Below the pieces are notes generated by a model. It saw only the letters and a list, made by a program, of their open reading frames with translations. It searched no databases and was not told the DNA's origin. A stretch of 64,000 nt of DNA. Source: Paractinoplanes pyxinae. GTDB lineage: Bacteria > Actinomycetota > Actinomycetes > Mycobacteriales > Micromonosporaceae. Shown here piece by piece: positions 32,712-40,065 of this stretch. Positions within the stretch are counted from its first letter, which is position 1. Every line of letters starts with the position of its first letter. The stretch is taken from NCBI RefSeq assembly GCF_026626335.1, contig NZ_JAPNTZ010000015.1, positions 62,001 through 126,000 on the forward strand, given 5' to 3'. Position numbers and translations under genes: made by a program.

Positions 32712-33125
32712 ATGCCGAAGTACCTGCTGATCGTGGACTACCGGCCGGGCGCGGAGCCGACGCCGATGGACGAGTGGAAGCCGGACGACGTCAAGGCGCA
32801 CATGGACTACTACGGGGCGCTGCGCCAGGAGCTGCTGGACAGCGGCGAACTGGTCGACCAGCACGCGCTGACCGGGCCCGAGTTCGCCAAGGAGGTGACC
32901 AGCGACGGCGGCCCGCCCGTGGTCACCGACGGCGTCTTCCCGGAGTCGAAAGAGATGCTGGCCGGCTTCCAGGTCGTCGAGGTGGCCGACGAGCAGCGCG
33001 CCTTCGAGATCGCCGCGCGCGTCTCGGCCGTGCCCGGGCCGGGTGGGGTGCCTCTGCAACAACCCATCGGCGTACGCCGGGTGATGGAGGCCGCCGACTT
33101 CGAAGCGCTCACCTCCGAGCGGTGA
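32712..33125 (+). CDS. YCII/DGPF-domain protein, partner of second ECF42 sigma factor
   Basis: Second YCII protein (137 aa) of the window. It begins MPKYLLIVDYRPG, and the family region appears as PPVVTDGVFPESKEMLAGFQVVEVADEQ, where the DGPF signature is altered to DGVF. The gene has GGGAG upstream of the ATG. Its stop overlaps the sigma factor GTG (GTGA), the same organisation as the first module, though the two YCII proteins differ clearly in length and sequence. Confidence 0.9.
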   Translation: MPKYLLIVDYRPGAEPTPMDEWKPDDVKAHMDYYGALRQELLDSGELVDQHALTGPEFAKEVTSDGGPPVVTDGVFPESKEMLAGFQVVEVADEQRAFEIAARVSAVPGPGGVPLQQPIGVRRVMEAADFEALTSER

Positions 33126-34291
33126 TCGACACCCTGCGCGAGCTGACGCCCCAGGTTGTCGGCGTGCTCACCCACCGGTACGGGGACTTCGAGGCGGCCG
33201 AGGACGCGGTCCAGGAGGCACTGCTGATCGCGGCCAGCCGCTGGCCGGTGGACGGGACGCCGGAGCATCCGCGCGGCTGGCTGATCCAGACCGCGCAGCG
33301 CAAACTGCTCGACCAGGTGCGCGGCGACCAGGCCCGGCGCCGCCGTGAGGTGCTGGCCGCCGCGCACGAGCCGGGCGGGGCGGCCGTCGACCGCGACGAC
33401 ACGCTCGACGTGCTGTTCCTGTGCTGCCATCCGGCGCTCAGCGACACGTCGGCGGTCGCGCTCACGTTGCGGGCGGTCGGCGGGCTGAGCACCGGGGAGA
33501 TCGCGCGGGCGTTCCTCGTACCGGAGAAGACCATGGGCCAGCGGATCAGCCGGGCCAAGCAGCAGATCCGAGCTTCGGGTACGCCGTTCGGGGGCGAGCC
33601 GCGGCTGGGCGCGGCGCTGCGGGTGCTCTACCTGATCTTCAACGAGGGGTACACGACCGTGCACCGGGTCGATCTGGCGGCGGAGGCGATCCGGCTGACC
33701 CGCATGGTGCACGAGCGGCGGCCGGACGACGCCGAGGTGGCCGGCCTGCTGGCGTTGATGCTGCTCACCGACGCCCGCCGGCCCGCCCGTACGGCGTCCG
33801 GGGGCGACCTGGTTCCGCTGGCCGAGCAGGACCGGTCGCTCTGGGACCCGTACGCGATCAAGGAAGGCACGGCCATCCTGGACGCGGCGTTCCGGCGGGG
33901 CCAGGTCGGCGAGTACCAGCTGCTGGCGGCGATCGCGGCGCTGCACGACCGGGCCGCCTCGGTCGCCGAGACCGACTGGCCGCAGATCGCCGCCCTGTAC
34001 GGGGTCCTCGAACGCGTCACCGGAAGTCCGATCGTGACCCTCAACCGGGCCATAGCGGTGGCCATGGTCGACGGTCCGGAGGCGGGTTTAGCGCTTGTCG
34101 CCGCCCTTTCCCTGGAGGGTCACCGGGTCGCCGCAACCCGCGGCCACCTGCTCGAGCTAGCCGGTGACCATGCCGGGGCGGTGGCGCAGTACCGGCTCGC
34201 CGCCTCGGCCACGGCCAGCGAACCCGAGAAGCGATACCTGCTGGTCCGCGCGGCCACCTTGACCTTGACCCTTGGGGAAGGCCGAGGGTGA
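33122..34291 (+). CDS. ECF42-type sigma factor with C-terminal extension
   Basis: Paralogue (389 aa) of the ECF42 factor at 21329. Region 2 spans LTHRYGDFEAAEDAVQEALL and HPRGWLIQTAQRKLLDQ. Region 4 spans LRAVGGLSTGEIARAFLVPE with TMGQRISRAKQQIR. The C-terminal helical extension includes LNRAIAVAMVDGPEAGL and GHLLELAGDHAGAVAQYRLA, TPR-like as in the group. The start GTG overlaps the YCII stop. The stop itself overlaps a GTG (34288) that opens the MerR-PP2C frame, so the three genes may form one operon. Confidence 0.92.
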   Translation: MIDTLRELTPQVVGVLTHRYGDFEAAEDAVQEALLIAASRWPVDGTPEHPRGWLIQTAQRKLLDQVRGDQARRRREVLAAAHEPGGAAVDRDDTLDVLFLCCHPALSDTSAVALTLRAVGGLSTGEIARAFLVPEKTMGQRISRAKQQIRASGTPFGGEPRLGAALRVLYLIFNEGYTTVHRVDLAAEAIRLTRMVHERRPDDAEVAGLLALMLLTDARRPARTASGGDLVPLAEQDRSLWDPYAIKEGTAILDAAFRRGQVGEYQLLAAIAALHDRAASVAETDWPQIAALYGVLERVTGSPIVTLNRAIAVAMVDGPEAGLALVAALSLEGHRVAATRGHLLELAGDHAGAVAQYRLAASATASEPEKRYLLVRAATLTLTLGEGRG

Positions 34292-34332
34292 GTCGTGCCG
34301 GTCGCGGTGACCGGCACGAGGAGGATGTCGCT

Positions 34333-35361
34333 GTGGGTCTGCTGACGATCGGGGCGTTCGCGCGGGCGGTGGGGCTGACGCCGAAGGCGCTGCGGCTCTA
34401 CGACGAGCTGGGCGTGCTGACGCCGGCCGCCGTCGATGCGGAGTCGGGCTACCGGTTCTACGAGCCGTCGCAGGTGGCGCACGCCCGGCTGGTCTCCCGG
34501 CTGCGGGAGATCGGGATGCCGCTGGCCGAGATCCGCGACGTGTGCGCGCTGCCGCCTGCGGAGGCGGCAGCGGCCGTCGAAGGGTTCTGGCAGCGGGTCA
34601 GCGCGGACACGGCGGCCCGGGCCCAGCTGACGTCCGACCTCGTCACGCATCTGTCGGGGAAGGACCACAAGATGAGCGAGTTCCGTTTCGCGGCGGGCAT
34701 CGACCCGGGCACCACGCGCGAGGAGAACGAGGACCAGGCGTACGCGGACGAGAACCTGATCGCCGTGGCCGACGGCGTCCGCGGGCCGTTCGGGGCGGCG
34801 GCCGCGGCGGCGGCGATCGAGGCGCTGAAGGCGGGGCCGGGCGCGGATCCGCTGACTGCGCTGGCCACGTCGGTGGCCGAGGCCGACCGGGCGATCCGGG
34901 CGCTGAGCCCGGACGAGGAGCCGGTGACGACGCTGACCGCACTGTTGCGGCGCGGCTCGAAGCTGGCCCTCGTACACATCGGCGACACGCGGGCCTACCT
35001 GCTGCGCAATGGCGAGTTGTCGCTGCTGACCCAGGACCACACGTGGGTGCAGGGGCAGGTCGATCAGGGCAAACTGGCCGCGTCCGAGGTGGCCGGGCAT
35101 CCGCAGCGGGCGCTGCTGGTGCGGGCCCTGGGCTGGGGCGACGGCGTCGAGGCCGACCTTGCGCTGCGTACGGTGGCGCCGGGCGACCGCTACCTGCTGT
35201 GTTCGGACGGGCTGCACACTGTGGTGCCTCGCGAGACGCTGCAGTCGGTGCTCACGTCGGCCTCCGCTCCAGACGAGGCCGTGGAGCAGCTGATCGCCGC
35301 CGCTCGCGAGGCCGGCGCGCCGGACAACATCGCGTGCGCCGCATACTTCAGCGCTGCTTAA
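34333..35361 (+). CDS. MerR-type regulator fused to a PP2C phosphatase
   Basis: Fusion protein of 342 residues. Residues 1-~105 are a MerR DNA-binding domain (LLTIGAFARAVGLTPKALRLYDELGVL, then a coiled dimerisation helix). From about residue 113 begins a complete PP2C-type phosphatase: REENEDQAYADENLIAVADG, LVHIGDTRAYLLRNGEL, LLCSDGLHTVVP and APDNIACAAYF, with the metal-binding aspartates kept, though the usual DGMGG is DGVRG. GTG 34333 follows GAGGAGG by 8 nt; an alternative GTG 34288 would overlap the sigma factor stop. ATG 34672 inside the linker has its own GGAAGGA 7 nt upstream and could yield a free phosphatase. Confidence 0.87.
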   Translation: MGLLTIGAFARAVGLTPKALRLYDELGVLTPAAVDAESGYRFYEPSQVAHARLVSRLREIGMPLAEIRDVCALPPAEAAAAVEGFWQRVSADTAARAQLTSDLVTHLSGKDHKMSEFRFAAGIDPGTTREENEDQAYADENLIAVADGVRGPFGAAAAAAAIEALKAGPGADPLTALATSVAEADRAIRALSPDEEPVTTLTALLRRGSKLALVHIGDTRAYLLRNGELSLLTQDHTWVQGQVDQGKLAASEVAGHPQRALLVRALGWGDGVEADLALRTVAPGDRYLLCSDGLHTVVPRETLQSVLTSASAPDEAVEQLIAAAREAGAPDNIACAAYFSAA

Positions 35362-35390
35362 GTGTCGCCGAGAAGAATTAAATAGACCTT

Positions 35391-35402
35391 ACGCGTACGC
35401 GT
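35391..35402. promoter_or_regulatory. 12-bp perfect palindrome upstream of the DHDPS-like gene
   Basis: ACGCGTACGCGT, 16 bp before ATG 35418, next to TTGACA. It could be an operator, but GC-rich palindromes are common here, so this is tentative. Confidence 0.3.
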
Positions 35403-35417
35403 TGACAGCGTGGCGGC

Positions 35418-36230
35418 ATGACTTTGAGTGGCCTCTACGTCCCGTTGATCACCCCGTTCGCCGCCGACGGTTCCGTCGACCTGCCCGCTCTGGAACGCCT
35501 GGCGGCCGACGTGCTCGCCGCCGGGGCGACCGGGGTGGTCGCGCTCGGCACCACCGGCGAGCCGTCGTCGCTGACCCCGGCCGAGCGCGCGTCCATCCTC
35601 GACCTGCTCACCGGCGTGTGCCGCGGCCACCAGCTGATCGTCGGCGCTCCGGCTCCGCCGACGGCCACGGCCGCGCTCACACTGGTCCCGCCGTTCGTGC
35701 GACCGGGCGAGGACGGCGTGATCGCCCACCTGACCGCCGCGGCCGCCGCCAGCCCCGTGCCGCTGGTGATCTACCACGTGCCGTACCGCACCGCCCAGCC
35801 GTTGTCGGCCCGGGCCATTCGCCGCCTGGCGGCCATCCCGAACGTGGCCGGCATGAAGCTGGCCGTCGGCGGCATCGACGCCGATACCATCGAGCTGATG
35901 GCCGACCCACCCTTCGCCGTCCTCGGCGGCGACGACGTCTTCATCTCGCCGCTGCTGGCGCTCGGCGCCGCCGGCGGCATCCTGGCCTCGGCCCACATCG
36001 CCACCGCCGAGTACGCCTCGCTGGTCACCTCGTGGCAGCCCGCCCTCGGCCACCGCCTGGCCCGGTTGTCGGCCGCGCTGTTCGCCGAACCCAACCCGAC
36101 CGTCACGAAGGCCGTCCTGCACGCGCAGGGCCGCATCGCCACTCCTGACGTCCGCCTGCCCCTGCTTCCCGCATCGCCGGAGTCCGTCCGAGCCGCTCTG
36201 CAGCTCATCACCCCGGCACCAGTGGCGTGA
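35418..36230 (+). CDS. Dihydrodipicolinate synthase/N-acetylneuraminate lyase family protein
   Basis: Class I aldolase-fold protein (270 aa). It has the start LYVPLITPFAADGSVD, the pyruvate carboxylate-binding GTTGEPSSLT, the Tyr in VIYHVPYRT, the Schiff-base Lys in VAGMKLAVGG, and GGDDVFISPLLALGAAGG. These fit the DapA/NanA family; the true substrate is unlikely to be the lysine pathway, because the gene sits beside an unrelated phosphotransferase. Length is slightly below the ~290 usual. ATG 35418 is natural. The stop overlaps the next gene's start in GTGA. Confidence 0.85.
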   Translation: MTLSGLYVPLITPFAADGSVDLPALERLAADVLAAGATGVVALGTTGEPSSLTPAERASILDLLTGVCRGHQLIVGAPAPPTATAALTLVPPFVRPGEDGVIAHLTAAAAASPVPLVIYHVPYRTAQPLSARAIRRLAAIPNVAGMKLAVGGIDADTIELMADPPFAVLGGDDVFISPLLALGAAGGILASAHIATAEYASLVTSWQPALGHRLARLSAALFAEPNPTVTKAVLHAQGRIATPDVRLPLLPASPESVRAALQLITPAPVA

Positions 36231-37156
36231 CGTTCACTCCCCGGACGGCCTGGGCCGACACGCCGGAACCGGTGCGGACGGCGGTCGCCGAGGCACTCGG
36301 CACGACGATCGTCGCTCACTCGGATCTGCACGGCGGCATGTCGCCCGGGCCCGCGGTGGCCCTGCGGCTGGCCGACGGCCGGAAGGTGTTCGTCAAGGCC
36401 GTGTCGGCCGAGGTCCGGGCGCACAACCACCGCATGATCACGCAGGAGGCGGCGATTCTGGACGTTCTGCCGGCATCGGTGCGGGCGCCGCGTCGCCTGG
36501 CCACCGTGGAGCACGGGCCTTGGGTTGCCCTGGCCACCACGTGGGCCGCCGGCGCAACGACCAAGACGTGGACCGGTACGTCGATCGCCGCGGTCGCCGA
36601 GGCTTGCCGGCGCACGAGCGGGCATCGGGCGCCGGCCTCCCTGCCGCCCGTCGCCGAGCGCATCTTCCACTTCGACGGCTGGGCGCGGCTGCTCGAGATC
36701 GGCGCCGGCGACGACTGGGAGGCGGCTCACGCCGGGCCGGCCGCCGAGGTGGTGGCCGGGTGGGAACGCTGGACCGCCGGCGACGCCCTGGTCCACCGGG
36801 ACCTCCGCCTCGACAACACGACGGTCGGCGCCGAGCGGGATTCGGCGGTGCTGCTCGACTGGGCGTACGCGGCGGCCGGCGCCCCGTGGATCGACCTCGC
36901 CCAGATGGCGGCGGACGTGGTCGCCACCGGACACGTCGACGGCGAGCCGGCGGCGACGGAAAGCGCGTACGAGCTGTTGCGGACGCTGCCGCCCGAGGCG
37001 TCGCGCTTCGTCGTGGGCCTGGCCGGCATGTGGTCCATCCGCGCCGCCACGGTCCCGGACACCTTTCATCCGGGCCTGTCCGCGTGGCGGCGCGCCCGGT
37101 CGGTCGCGTTGCGCCCGCTGGTGACCCGCCTGATCGCGGACCTGCGCGCTGGATGA
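36227..37156 (+). CDS. Aminoglycoside phosphotransferase-family kinase
   Basis: APH-family small-molecule kinase (309 aa) with the protein-kinase-like fold. ATP-site lysine is likely in KVFVKAVSAE; catalytic loop HRDLRLDN and metal-binding LLDWAYA (in place of the DFG) are clear. The natural substrate is unknown: the family covers antibiotics, sugars and amino alcohols. GTG 36227 overlaps the DHDPS-like stop, so the two are cotranscribed and may act in one pathway. Confidence 0.85.
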   Translation: MTFTPRTAWADTPEPVRTAVAEALGTTIVAHSDLHGGMSPGPAVALRLADGRKVFVKAVSAEVRAHNHRMITQEAAILDVLPASVRAPRRLATVEHGPWVALATTWAAGATTKTWTGTSIAAVAEACRRTSGHRAPASLPPVAERIFHFDGWARLLEIGAGDDWEAAHAGPAAEVVAGWERWTAGDALVHRDLRLDNTTVGAERDSAVLLDWAYAAAGAPWIDLAQMAADVVATGHVDGEPAATESAYELLRTLPPEASRFVVGLAGMWSIRAATVPDTFHPGLSAWRRARSVALRPLVTRLIADLRAG

Positions 37157-37167
37157 CGCCGCGGCGG

Positions 37168-37701
37168 TCAGCGGCGGACGCGGTACCAGATCGTCGGGGT
37201 CGGGCCGGCGGTTGAGGAGATCTCTTCGAGGGCCGCGGCGTGGTGGCGGAACAGCGGGGTGCCGTCGCCCAGCAGCACAGGGGCGATGAAGACCAAGATC
37301 TCGTCCAGCAGGCCGGCGGCCAGGCACTGGCCGGCCACGTCAGCGCCAAGGACGTTGACGTACCGGTCGCCCGCGGCGGCCAGGGCAGCCGTCACCGCCG
37401 AAGGCAGGTCCGCCAGGAAGGTGGTGTCGGAGACCTGGTGAGCGGGCGGGTTGTGGGTCAGCACGAACTGCGGGCCCGACCACAGACCGCCGAAGGCCCC
37501 CTCCTGCTCGGTGCCCGCGTTGGGATCGTCGCCGAAGAAGGTGCGGGCGCCGGTGAGCAGAGCGCCGACCTGCGGCCACAGGTTATCGGCGACCTCGTGC
37601 GGGCCTGTGTCAGGCAGATCGGCCATCCAGCTCATGTCGCCGCCCGGCCCGGCGATGAAGCCGTCCAGCGACATCGTCGCCGAGTACAGAAGCTTGGCCA
37701 T
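37168..37701 (-). CDS. Dihydrofolate reductase-like (RibD C-terminal) protein
   Basis: Small reductase-fold protein (177 aa) of the RibD C-terminal domain family. It begins MAKLLYSATMSLDGFIAGPG, which is the family's opening, followed by LLTGARTFFGDDP, VNVLGADVAGQCLAAGLLDE and APVLLGDGTPLF. These NADPH-dependent reductases are common in actinomycetes with unknown substrates. ATG 37701 is 4 bp after the stop of the surface protein gene upstream on the same strand, but there is no functional link. Confidence 0.88.
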   Translation of the reverse strand: MAKLLYSATMSLDGFIAGPGGDMSWMADLPDTGPHEVADNLWPQVGALLTGARTFFGDDPNAGTEQEGAFGGLWSGPQFVLTHNPPAHQVSDTTFLADLPSAVTAALAAAGDRYVNVLGADVAGQCLAAGLLDEILVFIAPVLLGDGTPLFRHHAAALEEISSTAGPTPTIWYRVRR

Positions 37702-37705
37702 GAGG

Positions 37706-38806
37706 TCAGGCTCGGCGGCGGCGGGCCACGAGCACGGCGGCCGCGCCGGCCAGCAGCAGACCCAGACCGGTGACAGCAACCGGAAGCGTGGCGGAACCGG
37801 TGATCGGCAGGCCGCCGCCACCGCCCTCGCCGGGGGCCGGGGCCGCGGTGCCGCCCGGGGAGGACGGCGATACGGACGGCGTAGGCGACGGAGTCGTGGG
37901 CGGGGCCAGAGCCGTCAGGTCGGCCACGTAGCTGGTCTTGTCGTTGTCCGGATTGATGGTGTTCACGAACCACTCGCTGCCGGCGAAGTTGGCCGGCGAG
38001 TCGTAGACGTACACCTCGACCGGGACCTTCGTGCCGCGCCACTTGGAGTTGGCCGGGATGGGCACGGTGCGCTTGATCTCGGACTCCTGGCCGGGCGCGA
38101 GCGCCTGGCGGACCGTGCACTGGTTCTTGCCGGCGGTGAAGCGGCAGGTGGCGCCCGGGCCCACCCCGGTGCCGTGCCAGTTCGTGACCGAGTACGTCTC
38201 GTGGTACGTGTACTTGGTGGTCGTCTGCGGGCCGTAGTTGTGCAATACCACGGTGTACGTGACAGCGTCCTCGGCCACGACCAGGTCTTTCACCGCCACG
38301 CCCATGTCCGCCGAGCCGGCCACGGTGCTGGTCCACGTACGGGTGTTGTCGTTCGGGAACGTGTCCTGGCCGTCCTCGACGTCGAGGTTCAGGCGGAACG
38401 GCAGCCTCGTGCCGAGAGGCGTGTCCTCGCCGACCCGCAGCTCGACCGGGAAGATGTACCAGCCGAACTGGTCGACCGGGCCGTCCTCTGACGGGCGGCA
38501 CGTCAGCAGGCCGTCGGCGAGGTCGCACGGCCCGGAGGTCGTGCCCTCGCCGGGCGCGTAGGTGACGCCGTCCGGGATCGTGAGCGTGATGCTGACCCGC
38601 GACCGGTCGACCGGCTGCGGATCGGCGCCCGTGCCCCCGGCGCCGCCGCGCAGGTTGATCTTCCACAGGTAGCCCTGCGGGAACTCGGCCGGGGCGATGA
38701 TCTCACCCAGGCCGGAGTGGACGGGCTCGGCGTGGGCGGGCGTGGCGGCGACACCGGCCAGGACGAGCGAGAGGCCGAGCACGCTGGCAAAACGGCGGAG
38801 GATCAC
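37706..38806 (-). CDS. LPXTG-anchored surface protein with DUF11-like domains
   Basis: Secreted cell-wall protein (366 aa). A signal peptide (residues 1-26, ending ATPAHA) is followed by two beta-sandwich-like regions with CNA-B/DUF11 character (VSITLTIPDGVTYAPGEG; VTYTVVLHNYGPQTT), a Pro/Ser/Thr linker, and a sorting signal: LPITG, a hydrophobic helix and a RRRR tail. Sortase would attach it to peptidoglycan. GTG 38806 is supported by TACTCT 6 nt upstream. A second protein of the same design lies just upstream. Likely adhesin or surface-layer role (inference). Confidence 0.88.
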   Translation of the reverse strand: MILRRFASVLGLSLVLAGVAATPAHAEPVHSGLGEIIAPAEFPQGYLWKINLRGGAGGTGADPQPVDRSRVSITLTIPDGVTYAPGEGTTSGPCDLADGLLTCRPSEDGPVDQFGWYIFPVELRVGEDTPLGTRLPFRLNLDVEDGQDTFPNDNTRTWTSTVAGSADMGVAVKDLVVAEDAVTYTVVLHNYGPQTTTKYTYHETYSVTNWHGTGVGPGATCRFTAGKNQCTVRQALAPGQESEIKRTVPIPANSKWRGTKVPVEVYVYDSPANFAGSEWFVNTINPDNDKTSYVADLTALAPPTTPSPTPSVSPSSPGGTAAPAPGEGGGGGLPITGSATLPVAVTGLGLLLAGAAAVLVARRRRA

Positions 38807-38812
38807 CGCGGG

Positions 38813-38818
38813 AGAGTA
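38813..38818 (-). promoter_or_regulatory. -10 element, leaderless LPXTG protein mRNA
   Basis: TACTCT, 6 nt upstream of GTG 38806. Confidence 0.45.
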
Positions 38819-38848
38819 ACAAGCGTTTCCCGCGTACGCTGCACCTGC

Positions 38849-39940
38849 TCAGATCTTGCGACGGCGAGCGGCCAGCAAGGCCCCCGCCCCGGCCACCAGC
38901 AGGCCCAATCCGGTGAGTGCCACAGCCACGGTCGGCGCACCCGTGATCGGCAACCCGCCGCCCTCACCCGGCGCAGGCGCGGCAGTGCCGCCGCCGGTCG
39001 GTGTGGGCGCGGCTGTGCCGCCGGTCGGTGTGGGCGACGCGCTCGGTGCGGGCGTGGCCGGGCCGCCGGTGAAGTCGATCTCGAAGGCGACCTCGTCGTT
39101 GTCCGCTTCGCCGCCACCGCGGGGCTGGTCGAACACGCGCGCCTGAACCTTCACCACGTGACCCCAGACCGGGCTGTCGGCCGGCACCGCGGCTTTGCGA
39201 GTAACCCGGAACTCCCGCCCGGGAGCCAGCTTCACGTCCACGGCGCACTCGATCAGCGGCGACACCTCGGAGATGCAGCCGGCGCTGGGCGGCTCGAAGT
39301 CACCCGTGCCGAACGCCCGTGGCTCGGACAGCTCGTTGAACTGGATGACGCCGGTTGGGAACCGCCCGTTGTTCCTGATCACGTAGGTGTAGGTGACGAC
39401 GTTGGCCGGGCCGGTCGGACCGGAGATCTTCTCGACCTTGAGGCCCAGGTCGAGGCCGTCGACCACCTTCGTCGTGGCCGTTGACGTGTTGTCGGCCGGG
39501 GTCTGCTCCTCGCCGTCCGAGGTGATGGTGGCGCTGATCGGCAGGCTGGTCCCGGTCGGCGCGTCGAACTGCAGCCGCAGCTGATATCCGTACTGCCGCC
39601 GCTCGATGGCCCCCGGATCGGTCACGTCGCAGGTGACTATGGCGCCGTCGGCCTCGCAGGCTCCCGCCGACGGCTGCCCCGCCGACAAGAAGGTGACGCC
39701 CTCGGGCAGGGTGACCGCGATGCGCACCGAGGCAGGGTCGACAGAGGAGTTGGCAAACGCGGTGACGCCGACGAACGCGACCTGACCCTCGACGACCTCG
39801 GCCGGGGCGTCGACCGAGATGTTCAGTTCAACGGGCGCCGCGAGAGCCGCCGCAGCGAGAGCGGGCGCTGAGAGGGCGGGGGCGGCCAAAGCACCCAGCG
39901 AGAGCGCAGCGGCCAGGGTGGTGAGTCGCCTGAGGACCAT
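38849..39940 (-). CDS. LPXTG-anchored surface protein with DUF11-like domains (paralogue)
   Basis: Second surface protein (363 aa), homologous in plan to the one downstream: Ala-rich signal peptide, two DUF11-like beta domains (IAVTLPEGVTFLSAGQP; VVTYTYVIRNNGRFPTG), a Pro/Thr/Gly repeat linker (SPTPTGGTAAPTPTGG), then LPITG with a hydrophobic helix and RRRK tail. Start ATG 39940 has TAGCCT 8 nt upstream. The C-terminal 45 residues of the two proteins are nearly identical, pointing to duplication or to one sortase. No sortase gene is in the window. Confidence 0.88.
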   Translation of the reverse strand: MVLRRLTTLAAALSLGALAAPALSAPALAAAALAAPVELNISVDAPAEVVEGQVAFVGVTAFANSSVDPASVRIAVTLPEGVTFLSAGQPSAGACEADGAIVTCDVTDPGAIERRQYGYQLRLQFDAPTGTSLPISATITSDGEEQTPADNTSTATTKVVDGLDLGLKVEKISGPTGPANVVTYTYVIRNNGRFPTGVIQFNELSEPRAFGTGDFEPPSAGCISEVSPLIECAVDVKLAPGREFRVTRKAAVPADSPVWGHVVKVQARVFDQPRGGGEADNDEVAFEIDFTGGPATPAPSASPTPTGGTAAPTPTGGGTAAPAPGEGGGLPITGAPTVAVALTGLGLLVAGAGALLAARRRKI

Positions 39941-39948
39941 GACGCCGG

Positions 39949-39954
39949 AGGCTA
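39949..39954 (-). promoter_or_regulatory. -10 element, leaderless LPXTG paralogue
   Basis: TAGCCT, 8 nt upstream of ATG 39940. Confidence 0.4.
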
Positions 39955-40053
39955 GCAGCGTCACCCGGCGAGGGCGGCCCCCATCCGATTTGACGCTAAT
40001 TCCGGATCGTGAATCGGCTTCGCTCCCAAGTTTCGGCCTTGTTTCCTCAGCGA

Positions 40054-40059
40054 TACGTT
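40054..40059 (+). promoter_or_regulatory. -10 element, leaderless lacI-type operon
   Basis: TACGTT, 6 nt upstream of ATG 40066, which places the LacI-type operator downstream of the presumed start site. Confidence 0.55.
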
Positions 40060-40065
40060 CCGGCA

